Positions 1 through 8,737 of a DNA stretch of 64,000 bases are shown here, piece after piece (position 1 is the stretch's first letter; each line of letters opens with the position of its first letter). Made by a program: the position numbers and the translations under genes. The notes beneath the pieces are model-generated. The model saw only the letters and a list, made by a program, of their open reading frames with translations, was not told the origin of the DNA and searched no databases. The stretch spans positions 1 through 64,000 of the forward strand of contig DAISGD010000006.1 of NCBI GenBank assembly GCA_036823295.1. Direction: 5' to 3'. The DNA comes from UBA4742 sp002403895 (lineage in GTDB: Bacteria > Actinomycetota > Acidimicrobiia > Acidimicrobiales > Acidimicrobilacustridaceae).

Positions 1-59
1 AGGGGTAGGTAGAGCTCGCGGCTGGCCGTCGGTCTGCCCCATGAAGAAGGAGACATCCC

Positions 60-848
60 ATGAAGATGACCGCCTACGAGAACGGGGCGCCCTGCTGGAT
101 CGACCTCATGACGACCGACCGCGAGAAGGCCATCGCCTTCTACACGGGCCTGTTCGGCTGGGAGATCGGTGAGGACAGCGGGCCGGATGCGCACCACTAC
201 ACCCAGTTCACGCTGCGCGGGAAGTCAGTTGCCGCAGTGGTCGACATGATGCCCGACACCGCCGCCGGTGGCATGTCGTCCACGTGGACCACCTACCTCG
301 CGGTTGACGACCTCGACGCCCTCGCCGCCAAGGTGGTGCCCGCCGGAGGAACGGTGGCAATGCCGCCCATGGACGTGATGGCCGCGGGTCGGATGGCCAT
401 GATCGCGGACCCGTCCGGGGCCCTCGTGGGACTGTTCCAAGCGGGCGAGCACCATGGCGCCGAGCTGATCTACGAGGCGGGAACCATGGGGTGGAACGAG
501 CTCACCACCCGTGATCCGGAGAAGGCCCTCATCTTCTGGAACGACGTGCTCGGCTGGGTCGACCAACCCAAAGCGATGGGGCCGACCACCTATCACGAGA
601 TCCAGAACGCTGGTCGCACCGTGGCCGGTTGCATGCCGATGGAGGGCGGAAGGTGGCCCGCCGACACGCCGAGCCATTGGATGGTGTACTTCGTGGTCGA
701 CGACGCCGATGCGAGTGCCGCCAAGGCTGCCGAGCTCGGCGGCGTGGTGAGTGTGCCGCCCACCGACAACTCCTACGGCCGTTTCGCCGTCTTGAACGAT
801 CCGACCGGCGGGATCTTCTCCATCATCCAGATGGGCGCCACCGCGTGA
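60..848 (+). CDS. VOC family protein with two glyoxalase-like domains
   Basis: A 262-residue protein made of two tandem vicinal-oxygen-chelate domains, roughly residues 5-125 and 140-260. Each opens with a WxxLxTxDxExAxxFYxxxFGW-like strand/helix (CWIDLMTTDREKAIAFY; GWNELTTRDPEKALIFW) and ends with a DPxG segment (ADPSGALVGLFQ; NDPTGGIFSIIQ). The family includes hydroxylase-like and resistance-like metalloproteins; the substrate cannot be read from sequence. The start is set by AAGGAGA seven bases upstream of the ATG. It appears to be a single gene; the neighbour downstream is a gene remnant. Confidence 0.9.
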   Translation: MKMTAYENGAPCWIDLMTTDREKAIAFYTGLFGWEIGEDSGPDAHHYTQFTLRGKSVAAVVDMMPDTAAGGMSSTWTTYLAVDDLDALAAKVVPAGGTVAMPPMDVMAAGRMAMIADPSGALVGLFQAGEHHGAELIYEAGTMGWNELTTRDPEKALIFWNDVLGWVDQPKAMGPTTYHEIQNAGRTVAGCMPMEGGRWPADTPSHWMVYFVVDDADASAAKAAELGGVVSVPPTDNSYGRFAVLNDPTGGIFSIIQMGATA

Positions 849-943
849 GCGTGGCTGATCACACGATCCACACGAGGGCACGGGAATTGGAGCCCTCGAC
901 CGACCTCAGCCCGTTCAGTAGCGAGGGTGCCGACACATTCGAG

Positions 944-1110
944 TCGAAATACGGTGCGCAGTTCACGCAGCCTTCCGGTACCTGGTTCGGTCTCGGTGGC
1001 GCCATCCGAGCGGGAAGCTCATTGGTGTACCGGGTGCCGCCCTCGACTGCCTTCGGCTTCGCGAAGGGCGAGTCGTTCAGCCAGACCCGGTGGCGCTTCT
1101 CCGAGGCCTC
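944..1110 (+). pseudogene. C-terminal remnant of a pyridoxamine 5'-phosphate oxidase-like (PPOX) protein
   Basis: One frame across this stretch reads like the last ~55 residues of actinobacterial PPOX-fold flavin/F420 proteins: FESKYGAQF, then GTWFGLGGAIR, LVYRVPPSTAFGFAKGE and the closing FSQTRWRF. The frame runs on for about 18 unrelated residues to a stop at 1165 and has no recognisable PPOX N-terminus upstream, so most of the gene is missing. The similarity to the family ending is recalled, not searched. The 354 bases between the flanking genes contain nothing else I can support. Confidence 0.45.
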
Positions 1111-1202
1111 GCTCGAAAGCCCTACGCCTCGAGCGGTCGGTGCTGACAATGGCGATCGAGGGTAGAGATCCCATGAACGCTCGATGTGGTTGAAGGAGTC
1201 GA

Positions 1203-1451
1203 ATGACCAAGCTCACGGCAAGACTGCGCGCCAAGCTCCCCGCCCGGGACTTCGGCCTGCCCGAGAAGGCGCGCACCGCCAAGGCGCGGAAAGAATCGGG
1301 GAACTACCCGATACCCGACAGAGGCCATGCGATCAGCGCACTGCGGCTCTCGCGCTTGCAGCGCAAGCGGGGGAACCTCACGAACGACGAGTTCGACCGC
1401 ATCAACCGCAAGGCTCACAAGATCCTCCATGACAACGGAGGCCCAGGATGA
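1203..1451 (+). CDS. small DUF6582-like protein
   Basis: An 82-residue basic protein. It has the features of short actinobacterial proteins of the DUF6582 kind: LPARDFGLPEK, a middle segment NYPIPDRGHAISAL and a helical basic tail. No catalytic motif or membrane segment is visible and the function is unknown. The ATG is preceded by GAAGGAG. Its stop overlaps the next start as ATGA, so it is probably translationally coupled to the DHFR-family gene behind it. Confidence 0.6.
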   Translation: MTKLTARLRAKLPARDFGLPEKARTAKARKESGNYPIPDRGHAISALRLSRLQRKRGNLTNDEFDRINRKAHKILHDNGGPG

Positions 1452-2035
1452 GCGTTGTAGTTGTCAACCATGTGACGTTGGATGGCGTGATGCAGGCACC
1501 GGCCGGGCCGGAGGAGGACACGCGAGATGGGTTCGCCCACGGTGGCTGGTCTGTTCCCTACGGCGATCAGGTCATGGGTGAGTTCATGGGGAAGCGGATG
1601 TCCCACGGCGCCGGCGCGATGCTGTTCGGCCGGTGGACCTACGAAAGCCTCCGTCGTGCGTGGACGGACCGCACCGACGACAACCCGTTCACGGATGTGC
1701 TGAACAAGGTGCAGAAGTACGTGGCGTCGTGCACGCTCGAAGAGCCGCTGCCGTGGATGAACTCGACGCTGCTGAAGGGCGACGCCGCCGACGCAGTCGC
1801 TGAGCTCAAGTCCCACTCGGACCAGAACCTCACGATCCTCGGGAGCGCGACCCTCGTGCAGTCACTCATGCGCCGCGACCTCGTCGACGAATTCGTCTTG
1901 ACGATCCACCCGCTGGTATTGGGCTCCGGCCGGCGCCTGTTCGCGGACCACGGCTCGTACGCGTCGTTCGAGCTGACGGAGTCCGTCCCTACGACGACCG
2001 GGGTACTCATCGCGACCTACCAGCGGCGATCATGA
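1448..2035 (+). CDS. dihydrofolate reductase-family protein (RibD C-terminal domain)
   Basis: A 195-residue single-domain protein of the RibD_C/DHFR superfamily. It starts MSVVVVNHVTLDGVMQAP, has the nucleotide-binding block MLFGRWTYE near residues 58-66, then LTILGSATLVQSLMRRDLVDEF and HPLVLGSGRRLF. These motifs are typical of small NADPH-dependent YyaP/YwjB-like reductases whose substrates are mostly unknown. Its start overlaps the upstream small gene by four bases (ATGA), so the two form a coupled pair. It is not a canonical folA. Confidence 0.85.
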   Translation: MSVVVVNHVTLDGVMQAPAGPEEDTRDGFAHGGWSVPYGDQVMGEFMGKRMSHGAGAMLFGRWTYESLRRAWTDRTDDNPFTDVLNKVQKYVASCTLEEPLPWMNSTLLKGDAADAVAELKSHSDQNLTILGSATLVQSLMRRDLVDEFVLTIHPLVLGSGRRLFADHGSYASFELTESVPTTTGVLIATYQRRS

Positions 2036-2045
2036 TCTACCAATC

Positions 2046-3157
2046 ATGACCAGCTCTGGGCTCTCCGTTAACCGTCTTTCTCGCCTCCACGACATCCTCG
2101 CCGGGCACGTCGGGGACGGCCACGCGCCCGGCTTCGTTTCTGTCGTGAGCCGCCGCGGCGAAGCCCACGTTGACGTGTTCGGCTCCTCGGCCGTCTCCGA
2201 CGGCAGCGCGATGCAGCGGAACACGATCTTCCGCATCTCGTCGATGACCAAACCCATCACCGCGGTGGCCGCGATGATCCTGCTTGAAGAGTGCGTCCTG
2301 CGACTCGACGAACCCGTGGATCGGCTTCTCCCCGAGCTCGCGGACCGACGGGTGGTCCGCCGCATCGACGGACCGATCGACGACACCGTCGCGGCGCATC
2401 GGCCGATAACCGTACGAGACCTGCTCACCTTCAGAATGGGATTCGGGGGCTACTTCGGGCCATGCCCTTTGAACGATGCCGCTGCCCCGCTCGAGCTGAG
2501 CGTCGGCCCCCCGCAGCCCGCCCTGCCACCGGAGCCCGACGAGTGGATGCGACGNNNNNNNNNNNNNNNNNNNNNNNNNNNNNNNNNNNNNNNNNNNNNN
2601 NNNNNNNNNNNNNNNNNNNNNNNNNNNNNNNNNNNNNNNNNNNNNNNNNNNNNNTCGACCTCGACCGGTTCACCACGAGCTATCTCACCGACCCCGACCG
2701 GGGCGCTCCACGCATCTTCGACCCGCCGACGGGCCAGTGGAGCACCCCTCCCGCATTCCCGTCCGGCGGCGCGGGCCTCGTGTCGACCGCGGACGACTAC
2801 CTCGCCTTTGCCGACATGCTCCTCCACGGAGGGCAACCGATCCTGTCGCGGCCGTCCGTCGAAACCATGACGAGCGACCACCTGACCCCCGCCCAGAAAT
2901 CGGTGAGCGGCTTCCTCCCCGACTACTTCGACGCCCGCGGGTGGGGATTGGGCGTCGGCGTCGCCACCCGCCGCGACCACCCCGCTGCGCCGGTCGGCCA
3001 GTACGGATGGGACGGCGGCCTCGGCACCATCTGGCGAAACGACCCCACCGAACGACTCACCGTGATCTTGCTGACAAACATCGCCTGGACGTCACCGCGC
3101 CCACCCGACATCGCCCTGGACTTTCTCACCGCCGCCTATGCCGCCATCGACGACTGA
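2046..3157 (+). CDS. serine hydrolase, beta-lactamase/PBP class C family (interrupted by assembly gap)
   Basis: The N-terminal part (frame from 2046) shows class C serine-hydrolase motifs: PGFVSVVSRRGE, FRISSMTKPITAVAAM with the SxxK nucleophile (SMTK), and LDEPVDRLLPEL. After the 100-N gap at 2555-2654 the sequence continues in another frame with GGAGLVSTADDYLAFADMLL, GWGLGVGVATRR and GQYGWDGGLGTIW, the usual ending of EstB/LmbU-like hydrolases. The frame change falls at the gap, whose real length is unknown, so it is not evidence of a broken gene. It starts 10 bases after the DHFR-family gene. The substrate is unknown (ester or peptide). Confidence 0.8.
2555..2654. other. assembly gap (100 N)
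   Basis: Exactly 100 N inside the serine hydrolase gene, the conventional length for a scaffold gap of unknown size. Confidence 0.99.
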
Positions 3158-3250
3158 GCCCGATCCAAGCACGCGCGACTCCGACGAGGCACCGGCGTTC
3201 TCAGCAGAAAAGCTGAGGACGCGCAGGCTGAGCCTCCAGCCGGATGACCG

Positions 3251-3613
3251 TCATTTCAGACTTGACCGGGGTTGACCCTGGGAGCCCGCAAGTGTCCGCG
3301 AGGCTGTGTACCAGATGTGTACTACGGTGCTTGCTGAGGCGCGAAAGTCCTGGTCAGGGGCCTCGGATTCGAACGAGGCAACGGTGTGGTCGTGACGGAT
3401 GACGTCGTCATCCCCAACGAGCACCAGGGTCGGTGCTGCGATGCGGGCGACGCCTGCGGCCGTGAGTGTCGGCCCGGTTGCGAGCATCTCCTGCGACTTT
3501 TCCCAGACGAGGGGCCAGTGCTCGGCGCCGTCGGGTGACACCGCGGCGTAGAGCGAACCGAGGTATTGAACGCCGGGATCGTCGATCGAGCTCTCACCAT
3601 GCCTCCACAACAC
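3251..3613 (-). pseudogene. alpha/beta hydrolase remnant
   Basis: The reverse frame contains LYAAVSPDGAEHWPLVWEK followed by AAPTLVLVGDDDVIRHDHT, the segment holding the acid residue (GDDD) of alpha/beta hydrolases. The oxyanion/nucleophile region (GxSxG) that should lie upstream is absent. After the acid-residue segment the frame drifts into unrelated sequence instead of the catalytic GTSH motif. The gene therefore looks both 5'-truncated and frame-disrupted. No start or ribosome site is convincing. Confidence 0.55.
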
Positions 3614-3737
3614 GTTCTGTTCCGAGGAGTGTTCGACAGCTCAGCCGACCAGCAGCTGGGAACGTCAGCACCGACCGACCCACCCGAAAGGGACGAGCCC
3701 TTCCGCCCGTGAGCCCATCGACGCCGGCCGAGAAAAG

Positions 3738-5153
3738 CTACGGTGCGCGCAGCGCCGCGGTGTAGACGTCGAGTTGGTGGAGCGCGCCGTCCGGGTTGGT
3801 TCCGGTGCTGTTGGAGTTGTCCGCCCACGCCGGATGGGCGACACCGCTGACGAACGACAGCCCGCTGTAGTCCCCGTAGTCGATCCCGTTGCCTGAGTCG
3901 TGCGAGTTGGATGTCCCGGCGCTGATTTGGATGTTCGACGTGAACGACAGACCACCGTCAGCGCTGAAGGCCCCCCAAAGCTGCGCGTCGTCATTGGCGA
4001 CACTGTCGGTGTCGCCCGGTCCGCCGGCACCGAGGTCTGCTCGGGAGTCGTACCAGACGGCAGCGATCTTGCCCGTCGTCGGGTCCAGCGAGATCTTCGG
4101 GAGGAACTGGCTGTTGGCGGTGACGTCGTCGTTCACCCGCACACCGGTGCTCCAAGTGGTGCCGCCGTCGTCGGAGTAGCGCAGGTAGACGTCGGTGTCG
4201 TCACTCTCGTTTTGTTGCTCCTTCGTGTAGACGACGAAGACGCGGCCGTTGTGCGGCCCACCCGTCCTGTCCCACGCCAGGCCCGCTTCGGCATCGACGG
4301 AGCGGTCCGGCTGCGGCGGGATGAAGTCGAAGCCCCCGACATGAGTAGCAGCGACGAAGACACGATCGCCGAATCCCGCCGGACCGAGACCATCCGGGTC
4401 GACGTTCACGAACACCTTGCCGCCGCCCTGCCCGCTCTCGGTGAGGCTGCACACCTGCATGACCTGCCCGGCGGGGCCGATCGCGATGTCTCCGTAGGTG
4501 CAGTTGTTGCTCCCCGGGACGACCTCTCCCGCGAAGAACGCTCCGACCTTGCCGAAACCGGTGACCGGGGCGCCCGTCGCGAACAGTGGTCCGCCAGCGT
4601 TGAACACAACCCACACCTGGCCCTTGGCGGCAGTGATCGTCGGCTGGTCAACGAAGCGGAACAGCCCCCTGCGGTCGCCGCTCGACTTGGTGGCCGTGGT
4701 CTTCGGGGGCTGGGCGATGCTCGCGATCACCTTGAACGTCAGACCCCCGTCCGTGCTCAGCGCGATCGGCACCACGTTCTCGACTTGGTACAGGTAAGTC
4801 ATGAACAGGTTCCCGTACTCGTCGAATGAAAGGCTCGGATCGCAGCACGCGTCGCCCAAGTCGTCGTGGTTGCCGACGAGGCGCCTCGTCCACGTCACCC
4901 CGCCGTCGAAGCTGACACCTAGGAACATCCCAGCAGCCAGCCCCGCCTCCGCGTGGCCCACGTTCGTGAACACGACGATGTTGTTCGGGTTCGTCGGGTT
5001 GACGGCTATCGCCTCTTCGGATTCGTTGAGGTGCCGTTGGCTAACGTCGACATTGGTCGGCGTACTGGCGGCGCCCGCCCCACTGACCGGTGTGGCCACC
5101 ACGGTCACAGCTGTCAGCGCGATCACGCCGAGGAGTGCTTGGAAGCGGTGCAT
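3738..5153 (-). CDS. secreted BNR/Asp-box repeat protein (sialidase-like propeller)
   Basis: A 471-residue exported protein. The start chosen is the ATG at 5153, preceded by AAGGGGG. It opens with a signal peptide, MHRFQALLGVIALTAVTVVA. The mature part has at least four Asp-boxes (S-x-D-x-G-x-T/S-W/F): SFDGGVTW, STDGGLTF, SDDGGTTW and SADGGLSF, as in six-bladed propellers of exo-sialidases and related secreted proteins. No complete sialidase arginine triad was assigned, so an enzymatic role is unproven; a binding or structural propeller is equally possible. It stands alone between the hydrolase remnant and an SRPBCC gene. Confidence 0.8.
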   Translation of the reverse strand: MHRFQALLGVIALTAVTVVATPVSGAGAASTPTNVDVSQRHLNESEEAIAVNPTNPNNIVVFTNVGHAEAGLAAGMFLGVSFDGGVTWTRRLVGNHDDLGDACCDPSLSFDEYGNLFMTYLYQVENVVPIALSTDGGLTFKVIASIAQPPKTTATKSSGDRRGLFRFVDQPTITAAKGQVWVVFNAGGPLFATGAPVTGFGKVGAFFAGEVVPGSNNCTYGDIAIGPAGQVMQVCSLTESGQGGGKVFVNVDPDGLGPAGFGDRVFVAATHVGGFDFIPPQPDRSVDAEAGLAWDRTGGPHNGRVFVVYTKEQQNESDDTDVYLRYSDDGGTTWSTGVRVNDDVTANSQFLPKISLDPTTGKIAAVWYDSRADLGAGGPGDTDSVANDDAQLWGAFSADGGLSFTSNIQISAGTSNSHDSGNGIDYGDYSGLSFVSGVAHPAWADNSNSTGTNPDGALHQLDVYTAALRAP

Positions 5154-5311
5154 GCCTGCTCCCCCTTCCCGATGAGGTGAGGCGAAGCCTACGCGTGCTC
5201 CTGGGTTCCGTAAAACGACGAGTGGGTGCCCTACCGCAAGGGATGCCTTGCCCAAGGGACGGGAGTTTTGTTCCTAGCGTGCCTCATGAGACGATGGCTG
5301 ACCCCTGCGGG

Positions 5312-5746
5312 TCAGCCGGCGAGCAGGTCGTCGAGGCGCTCGTAGCCCTCGCGGACGCCGTCCTCCATACCGCTGGCGATCCAGGCGTCGCGGCCCTCGA
5401 AGCTGTCGACCAGTGAGGTCGACGTCAGGCGGGTGCGGCCGTCGCCGAGGTCCTCGAAGACGAGCCGCTCGAGCGCGACGTCGTCGGGGATACCCTCGAA
5501 GGTGAAGGTCTGGACGATCAAGTCCGAGGGGCGCACCTCGTGGAAGCAGCCGTGGAAGCCGACCTCGTTGCCGTCGCTGCCGAGCAGGTAGCGGTACGAC
5601 CCCCCGGTCCGGCAGTCGTAGTGGTCGACCCGCATCTCGTGGCGGCGGGGCCCGAGCCATTGGGCGACGAGCTCGTCGAACACCCCGCTTCGAGGCGTCC
5701 ATCGCTCCGTCAGGCCGAATGCATCACGATCAGCAACGGAGACCAC
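5312..5746 (-). CDS. SRPBCC (AHSA1-like) domain protein with atypical N-terminus
   Basis: A 144-residue protein whose body (AQWLGPRRHEMRV, GGSYRYLL, GFHGCFHEVRPSD, QTFTFEGIPDDVALERL, EGYERLDDLLAG) matches the AHSA1/START-like ligand-binding family. The usual family opening (a beta strand plus RxFxAPxExVFxAWTDPE) is missing. In its place is MVSVADRDAFGLTERWTPRSG, which I do not recognise, so the 5' end may be truncated or rearranged. There is no clear ribosome site. The function is unknown and it may no longer be active. Confidence 0.6.
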   Translation of the reverse strand: MVSVADRDAFGLTERWTPRSGVFDELVAQWLGPRRHEMRVDHYDCRTGGSYRYLLGSDGNEVGFHGCFHEVRPSDLIVQTFTFEGIPDDVALERLVFEDLGDGRTRLTSTSLVDSFEGRDAWIASGMEDGVREGYERLDDLLAG

Positions 5747-5808
5747 ATCGAGCGCGGCCGCGCCGCACTCCTCGACGCCATCGAATCGCCGCTACCTCCG
5801 CTGAAGGG

Positions 5809-6831
5809 TCAGCGTTCGATCTGCAGGACGGCGGCGCCCGAGTTCGAGCCTTCGGCCAGACGGCGCAGCGCGAGGTTGGCATCGCGTAACGCGAAGGTCT
5901 CCGTTTGGGTCACCACCGGAATCCGAGCTGCGAGCGCCAGGAACTCGGTGACGTCACGGCGAGTTACGTTGGCAACCGAACGGATCGATCGTTCCCACCA
6001 CAGCTTCTGGTAGTCGAAGTCGGGAACGTGGTCGAGGTGGATCGCGTTCACCGCGACCGTTCCTCCACGGTCCAACGCCGAAAGGGCGGCGATCACGACA
6101 TCGCCCGAGGGCGCGAACGTGATCGCCGCGTCGAGGGGCACCGGCGGCGTGTCGGCGTACGCGCCCGTCCAAACAGCACCGAGTCGCCGGGCCCGTTCCT
6201 GCTCGGCCGGGGACCGTGTCGCCACATAGACCTCGCAACCAGCGTGCACCGCGATTTGGATTACGTAGGTCGCGGACACGCCGAATCCATAGAGGCCGAG
6301 GCGAACTCCCGAAGCGTTGTCGAGATCGACGCCGGCAACCTTCAACGAGCGGTAGCCGATCGTGCCGCCGCACAACAACGGCGCGGCTTGCAGATCATCG
6401 AATCCGTCCGGCAAGACATAGGTGAAGTCCGAGCGGGCGACGACTCGCTCAGCGTAGCCGCCGTCGCGATCCCAACCGGTGAACGCGGCGTGCGCGCACA
6501 GGTTCTCGCGGCCCAAAACACAGAATCGACAAGAGCCGCACGTCGACGCGATCCAAGCGACGCCAACCCTGCTGTCCAACGGGTACGCACTCGGGTCCAC
6601 TTCCGAGCCGTGACCGGCGATGCGGCCCACGATCTGGTGACCGGGAACGATCGGCAAACGACGGGCCTCGAGATCGCCTTCGGCGATCTGCAGATCCGTG
6701 CGGCACACCGCGCATGCGGTGACCTCGATGAGCACGTCGCGAGGCCCAGGCCGCGGATCAGCCCGTGTCCTCAACTGGAGGACCGCTCCCCCTGCGACGC
6801 GGCCGGGGGCCACGAGTTCTTGAACGATCAC
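5809..6831 (-). CDS. zinc-dependent alcohol dehydrogenase (MDR superfamily)
   Basis: About 340 residues of a zinc-binding medium-chain alcohol dehydrogenase. The catalytic zinc Cys is in CAVCRTDLQ and is followed by PGHQIVG. The structural zinc cysteines appear as CGSCRFCVLGRENLC, all four present. A Rossmann segment, GLYGFGVSATYVIQI, follows. It resembles the mycobacterial AdhA-type subgroup. The frame is open to a TTG at 6873, but a GGGGGAG site sits eight bases before the GTG at 6831 (VIVQELV), which is preferred. It probably oxidises alcohols or reduces aldehydes with NAD(P). Confidence 0.85.
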   Translation of the reverse strand: MIVQELVAPGRVAGGAVLQLRTRADPRPGPRDVLIEVTACAVCRTDLQIAEGDLEARRLPIVPGHQIVGRIAGHGSEVDPSAYPLDSRVGVAWIASTCGSCRFCVLGRENLCAHAAFTGWDRDGGYAERVVARSDFTYVLPDGFDDLQAAPLLCGGTIGYRSLKVAGVDLDNASGVRLGLYGFGVSATYVIQIAVHAGCEVYVATRSPAEQERARRLGAVWTGAYADTPPVPLDAAITFAPSGDVVIAALSALDRGGTVAVNAIHLDHVPDFDYQKLWWERSIRSVANVTRRDVTEFLALAARIPVVTQTETFALRDANLALRRLAEGSNSGAAVLQIER

Positions 6832-7205
6832 GAATGGGTCTCCCCCGGCGACCGTAGCAAGCCCCCACCTCAACGGGGGATCCTCACCAACCAGTCACCA
6901 GCTTCACCGCGTAGGGCCCTTCAAGGGTGATGGGCTGCCCGATCAGGCCTCAAGATTGGCGGATGACTGAACCGGTGCCGGTTGTTGATTCGCCGGGCAA
7001 GCGACCCAGCGAACGATCGGTGGTGACCCGCTCGTTGCACCGAATACCGACTCGAAGGACACCTCGAAAGCGATGGGTAGCCCCGGCTCTGCCGATCCCC
7101 TACGCCGAGCGAAGGCGATGGCATTTGCTGGAAAGAATTCGGTCCATGAACGACCGTGGGACTGCAAAGCGAGGCGATCTTTGAATCGTCGCCGTGGCTT
7201 CCCGG
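6832..7205. other. intergenic, no feature seen
   Basis: 374 bases between two reverse-strand genes. Only short incidental open frames; no RNA gene, repeat or strong hairpin was recognised. Confidence 0.5.
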
Positions 7206-7655
7206 TCAGTCGTGATGGCGCACAACGAGGACGGGACAGGGCGCGTGGTGGACCACGTGGTCGCTCACCGATCCGCGGAGGAGACGCTTAAGGGGGCCCT
7301 TCCCCGCGGCGCCGATGACGATCACGTCGGGGTGCAGTTGTTCGGCGAGGTGCACGATGGCCGGCCCCGGATGCTCGTCGGCCGAAATGAGCTTGACCTC
7401 GACCCCGTCACCAACGGCTGACGCGGTGTGCTCGAGCGCGGTATTGCCGGCGGCGACCTGTTCGGCGTAGTCCTCGTCGGCCTCCTCCTCGGTCTGTAGC
7501 GGGCCCTCGAAGCCACCGGCGGACTCCATCGGGTCCTCCCGGTCGAGGATCACAGTGACGAGGACGATTTTGGCTTCCGGCCGGAACAACTCGATCGCCC
7601 GATGGGCCGCGTCGATGGCCGCTTCTGTGCCATCAGTGGCGACGATGACCTTCAT
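7206..7655 (-). CDS. universal stress protein (UspA family)
   Basis: A 149-residue single Usp domain. It starts MKVIVATDGTEAAIDAAHRA and ends with the ATP-binding motif G-x2-G-x9-G-S/T seen as GAAGKGPLKRLLRGSVSDHV, then APCPVLVVRHHD. The ATG at 7655 has a strong AGGAGG site. The longer upstream frame is not used. Such proteins bind ATP and act in starvation, redox or hypoxia responses in actinobacteria. Immediately upstream is a decayed STAS-domain gene, so a stress-signalling cluster may have been larger. Confidence 0.9.
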   Translation of the reverse strand: MKVIVATDGTEAAIDAAHRAIELFRPEAKIVLVTVILDREDPMESAGGFEGPLQTEEEADEDYAEQVAAGNTALEHTASAVGDGVEVKLISADEHPGPAIVHLAEQLHPDVIVIGAAGKGPLKRLLRGSVSDHVVHHAPCPVLVVRHHD

Positions 7656-7737
7656 GGCAAACCCCCTCCTTGATCGGACCCGGCTCACGGACGAACGAAT
7701 CGAACAACGGAACGCTTGGAAAAGAAAGGGCCGAAGG

Positions 7738-7970
7738 TCCGCAAGCGCCGAATGAGTGGTGCACCCGGGCAGAATCCAACAACGGTTGACACTGTGCAAT
7801 ACGCCAAGGCCTGCCCCGAACTGGCGTCGCGTAGGGGACTAACGCGGCCTCGATGAACTGGACCTTATTCACATCGACCACTACACCGGCGTCATCCAGA
7901 GCCGCCACCGAGGCCAGAATCTCGGCGAGCACGGGAACGGTCGCGCAGTCGCATTCGCCCGTACGGCGCA
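7738..7970 (-). pseudogene. STAS-domain (anti-sigma-factor antagonist) remnant
   Basis: The reverse frame reads GECDCATVPVLAEILASV, then VVVDVNKVQFIEAA, close to the STAS pattern GE-D-ATxPxLxxxLxxx...VVVDLSxVxFIDSSG. The stretch after the phosphorylatable-serine position is scrambled, and a STAS-like tail (CQPLLDSARVHHSFGA) follows. No start codon or ribosome site fits. I read it as a degraded anti-anti-sigma factor gene. It lies upstream of the universal stress protein gene. Confidence 0.45.
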
Positions 7971-8142
7971 GGCGTCTCGGGGCTCGGCAGAGGCGAAAGT
8001 CCTTGGGCCCCCGTTGCGGCGAGCAACGGGCCGGGCTGAAGTTGGTGGTCGCGCCGGCCGGACTCATCGGTTGTTCGGCGACCGCCCCCGAGCTCGGGAC
8101 CGAGAAGCGCTTCAAGGCAACGGGTGGCGCTACCTTTGGTGC

Positions 8143-8568
8143 ATGTTGCGCCTCATGTCACGATTGACCTCTGTTGCGTTGACCGGGATCGCGGGCGTGC
8201 ACTTGTTGTGGGCCTGCGGCTCGTCGTTCCCGTTTGCGACACGGGCTGAGCTGGCCGACTCGGTGGTCGGCTCCAACGACGTGCCATCGCCTGCGGCGTG
8301 CGTCGCGGTCGCGGCCGCGCTGGTGTGCGCCGCGGCGCTGGTGGATGGAACGCCGCCACTGCCGAAGACGCTTCGTAGACTTGGGGTCGCGGGCGTCACA
8401 GCGTCGCTGGCCGGGCGAGGGGCGCTAGGCCTTCTCGGCCAGACTGACCTCGTTTCACCGGCCAGCACGTCAGAGCGCTTTCGGAGCCTCGACCGTCGTG
8501 TGTTCTCGCCTTTCTGTCTCGCCCTCGCCGCTGGCTCCGCTACGGCCTTAGCCGACCGGCCATCCTGA
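8143..8568 (+). CDS. DUF3995-like integral membrane protein
   Basis: About 141 residues. It begins MLRLMSRLTSVALTGIAGVHLLWACGSSFPF, a first membrane helix with the HLLWAxGSxFP signature of DUF3995. Further hydrophobic segments follow around residues 45-62, 78-95 and 118-135. The function is unknown. No strong ribosome site is visible, and an ATG four codons later (8155) is an alternative start. It is not obviously linked to its neighbours. Confidence 0.6.
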   Translation: MLRLMSRLTSVALTGIAGVHLLWACGSSFPFATRAELADSVVGSNDVPSPAACVAVAAALVCAAALVDGTPPLPKTLRRLGVAGVTASLAGRGALGLLGQTDLVSPASTSERFRSLDRRVFSPFCLALAAGSATALADRPS

Positions 8569-8737
8569 GAGTTGGCTACGAGCATCCAAACCGGCTCTGT
8601 TGCGTTGTCCGATCGCGTGTCGCGGTCGAGCGCAGCGGCCGGTTGCACCGCCAGGACAATCACCTCCGGTGGGAACCGGTAACCAGCTAACGCCGACGCC
8701 CCCATCTGGATCGGCGGGCAGGAACGGCGACGCTTCA

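Noticed and set aside
2555..2654. Frame change in the serine hydrolase as a real frameshift
   Set aside because: It coincides with the 100-N placeholder, whose true length is unknown.
3361..3378. T-arm-like sequence (GCCTCG-TTCGAATC-CGAGGC on the reverse strand) suggesting a tRNA
   Set aside because: The loop would be eight bases, no D-arm, anticodon arm or matching acceptor strand is found, and it overlaps the hydrolase remnant frame.
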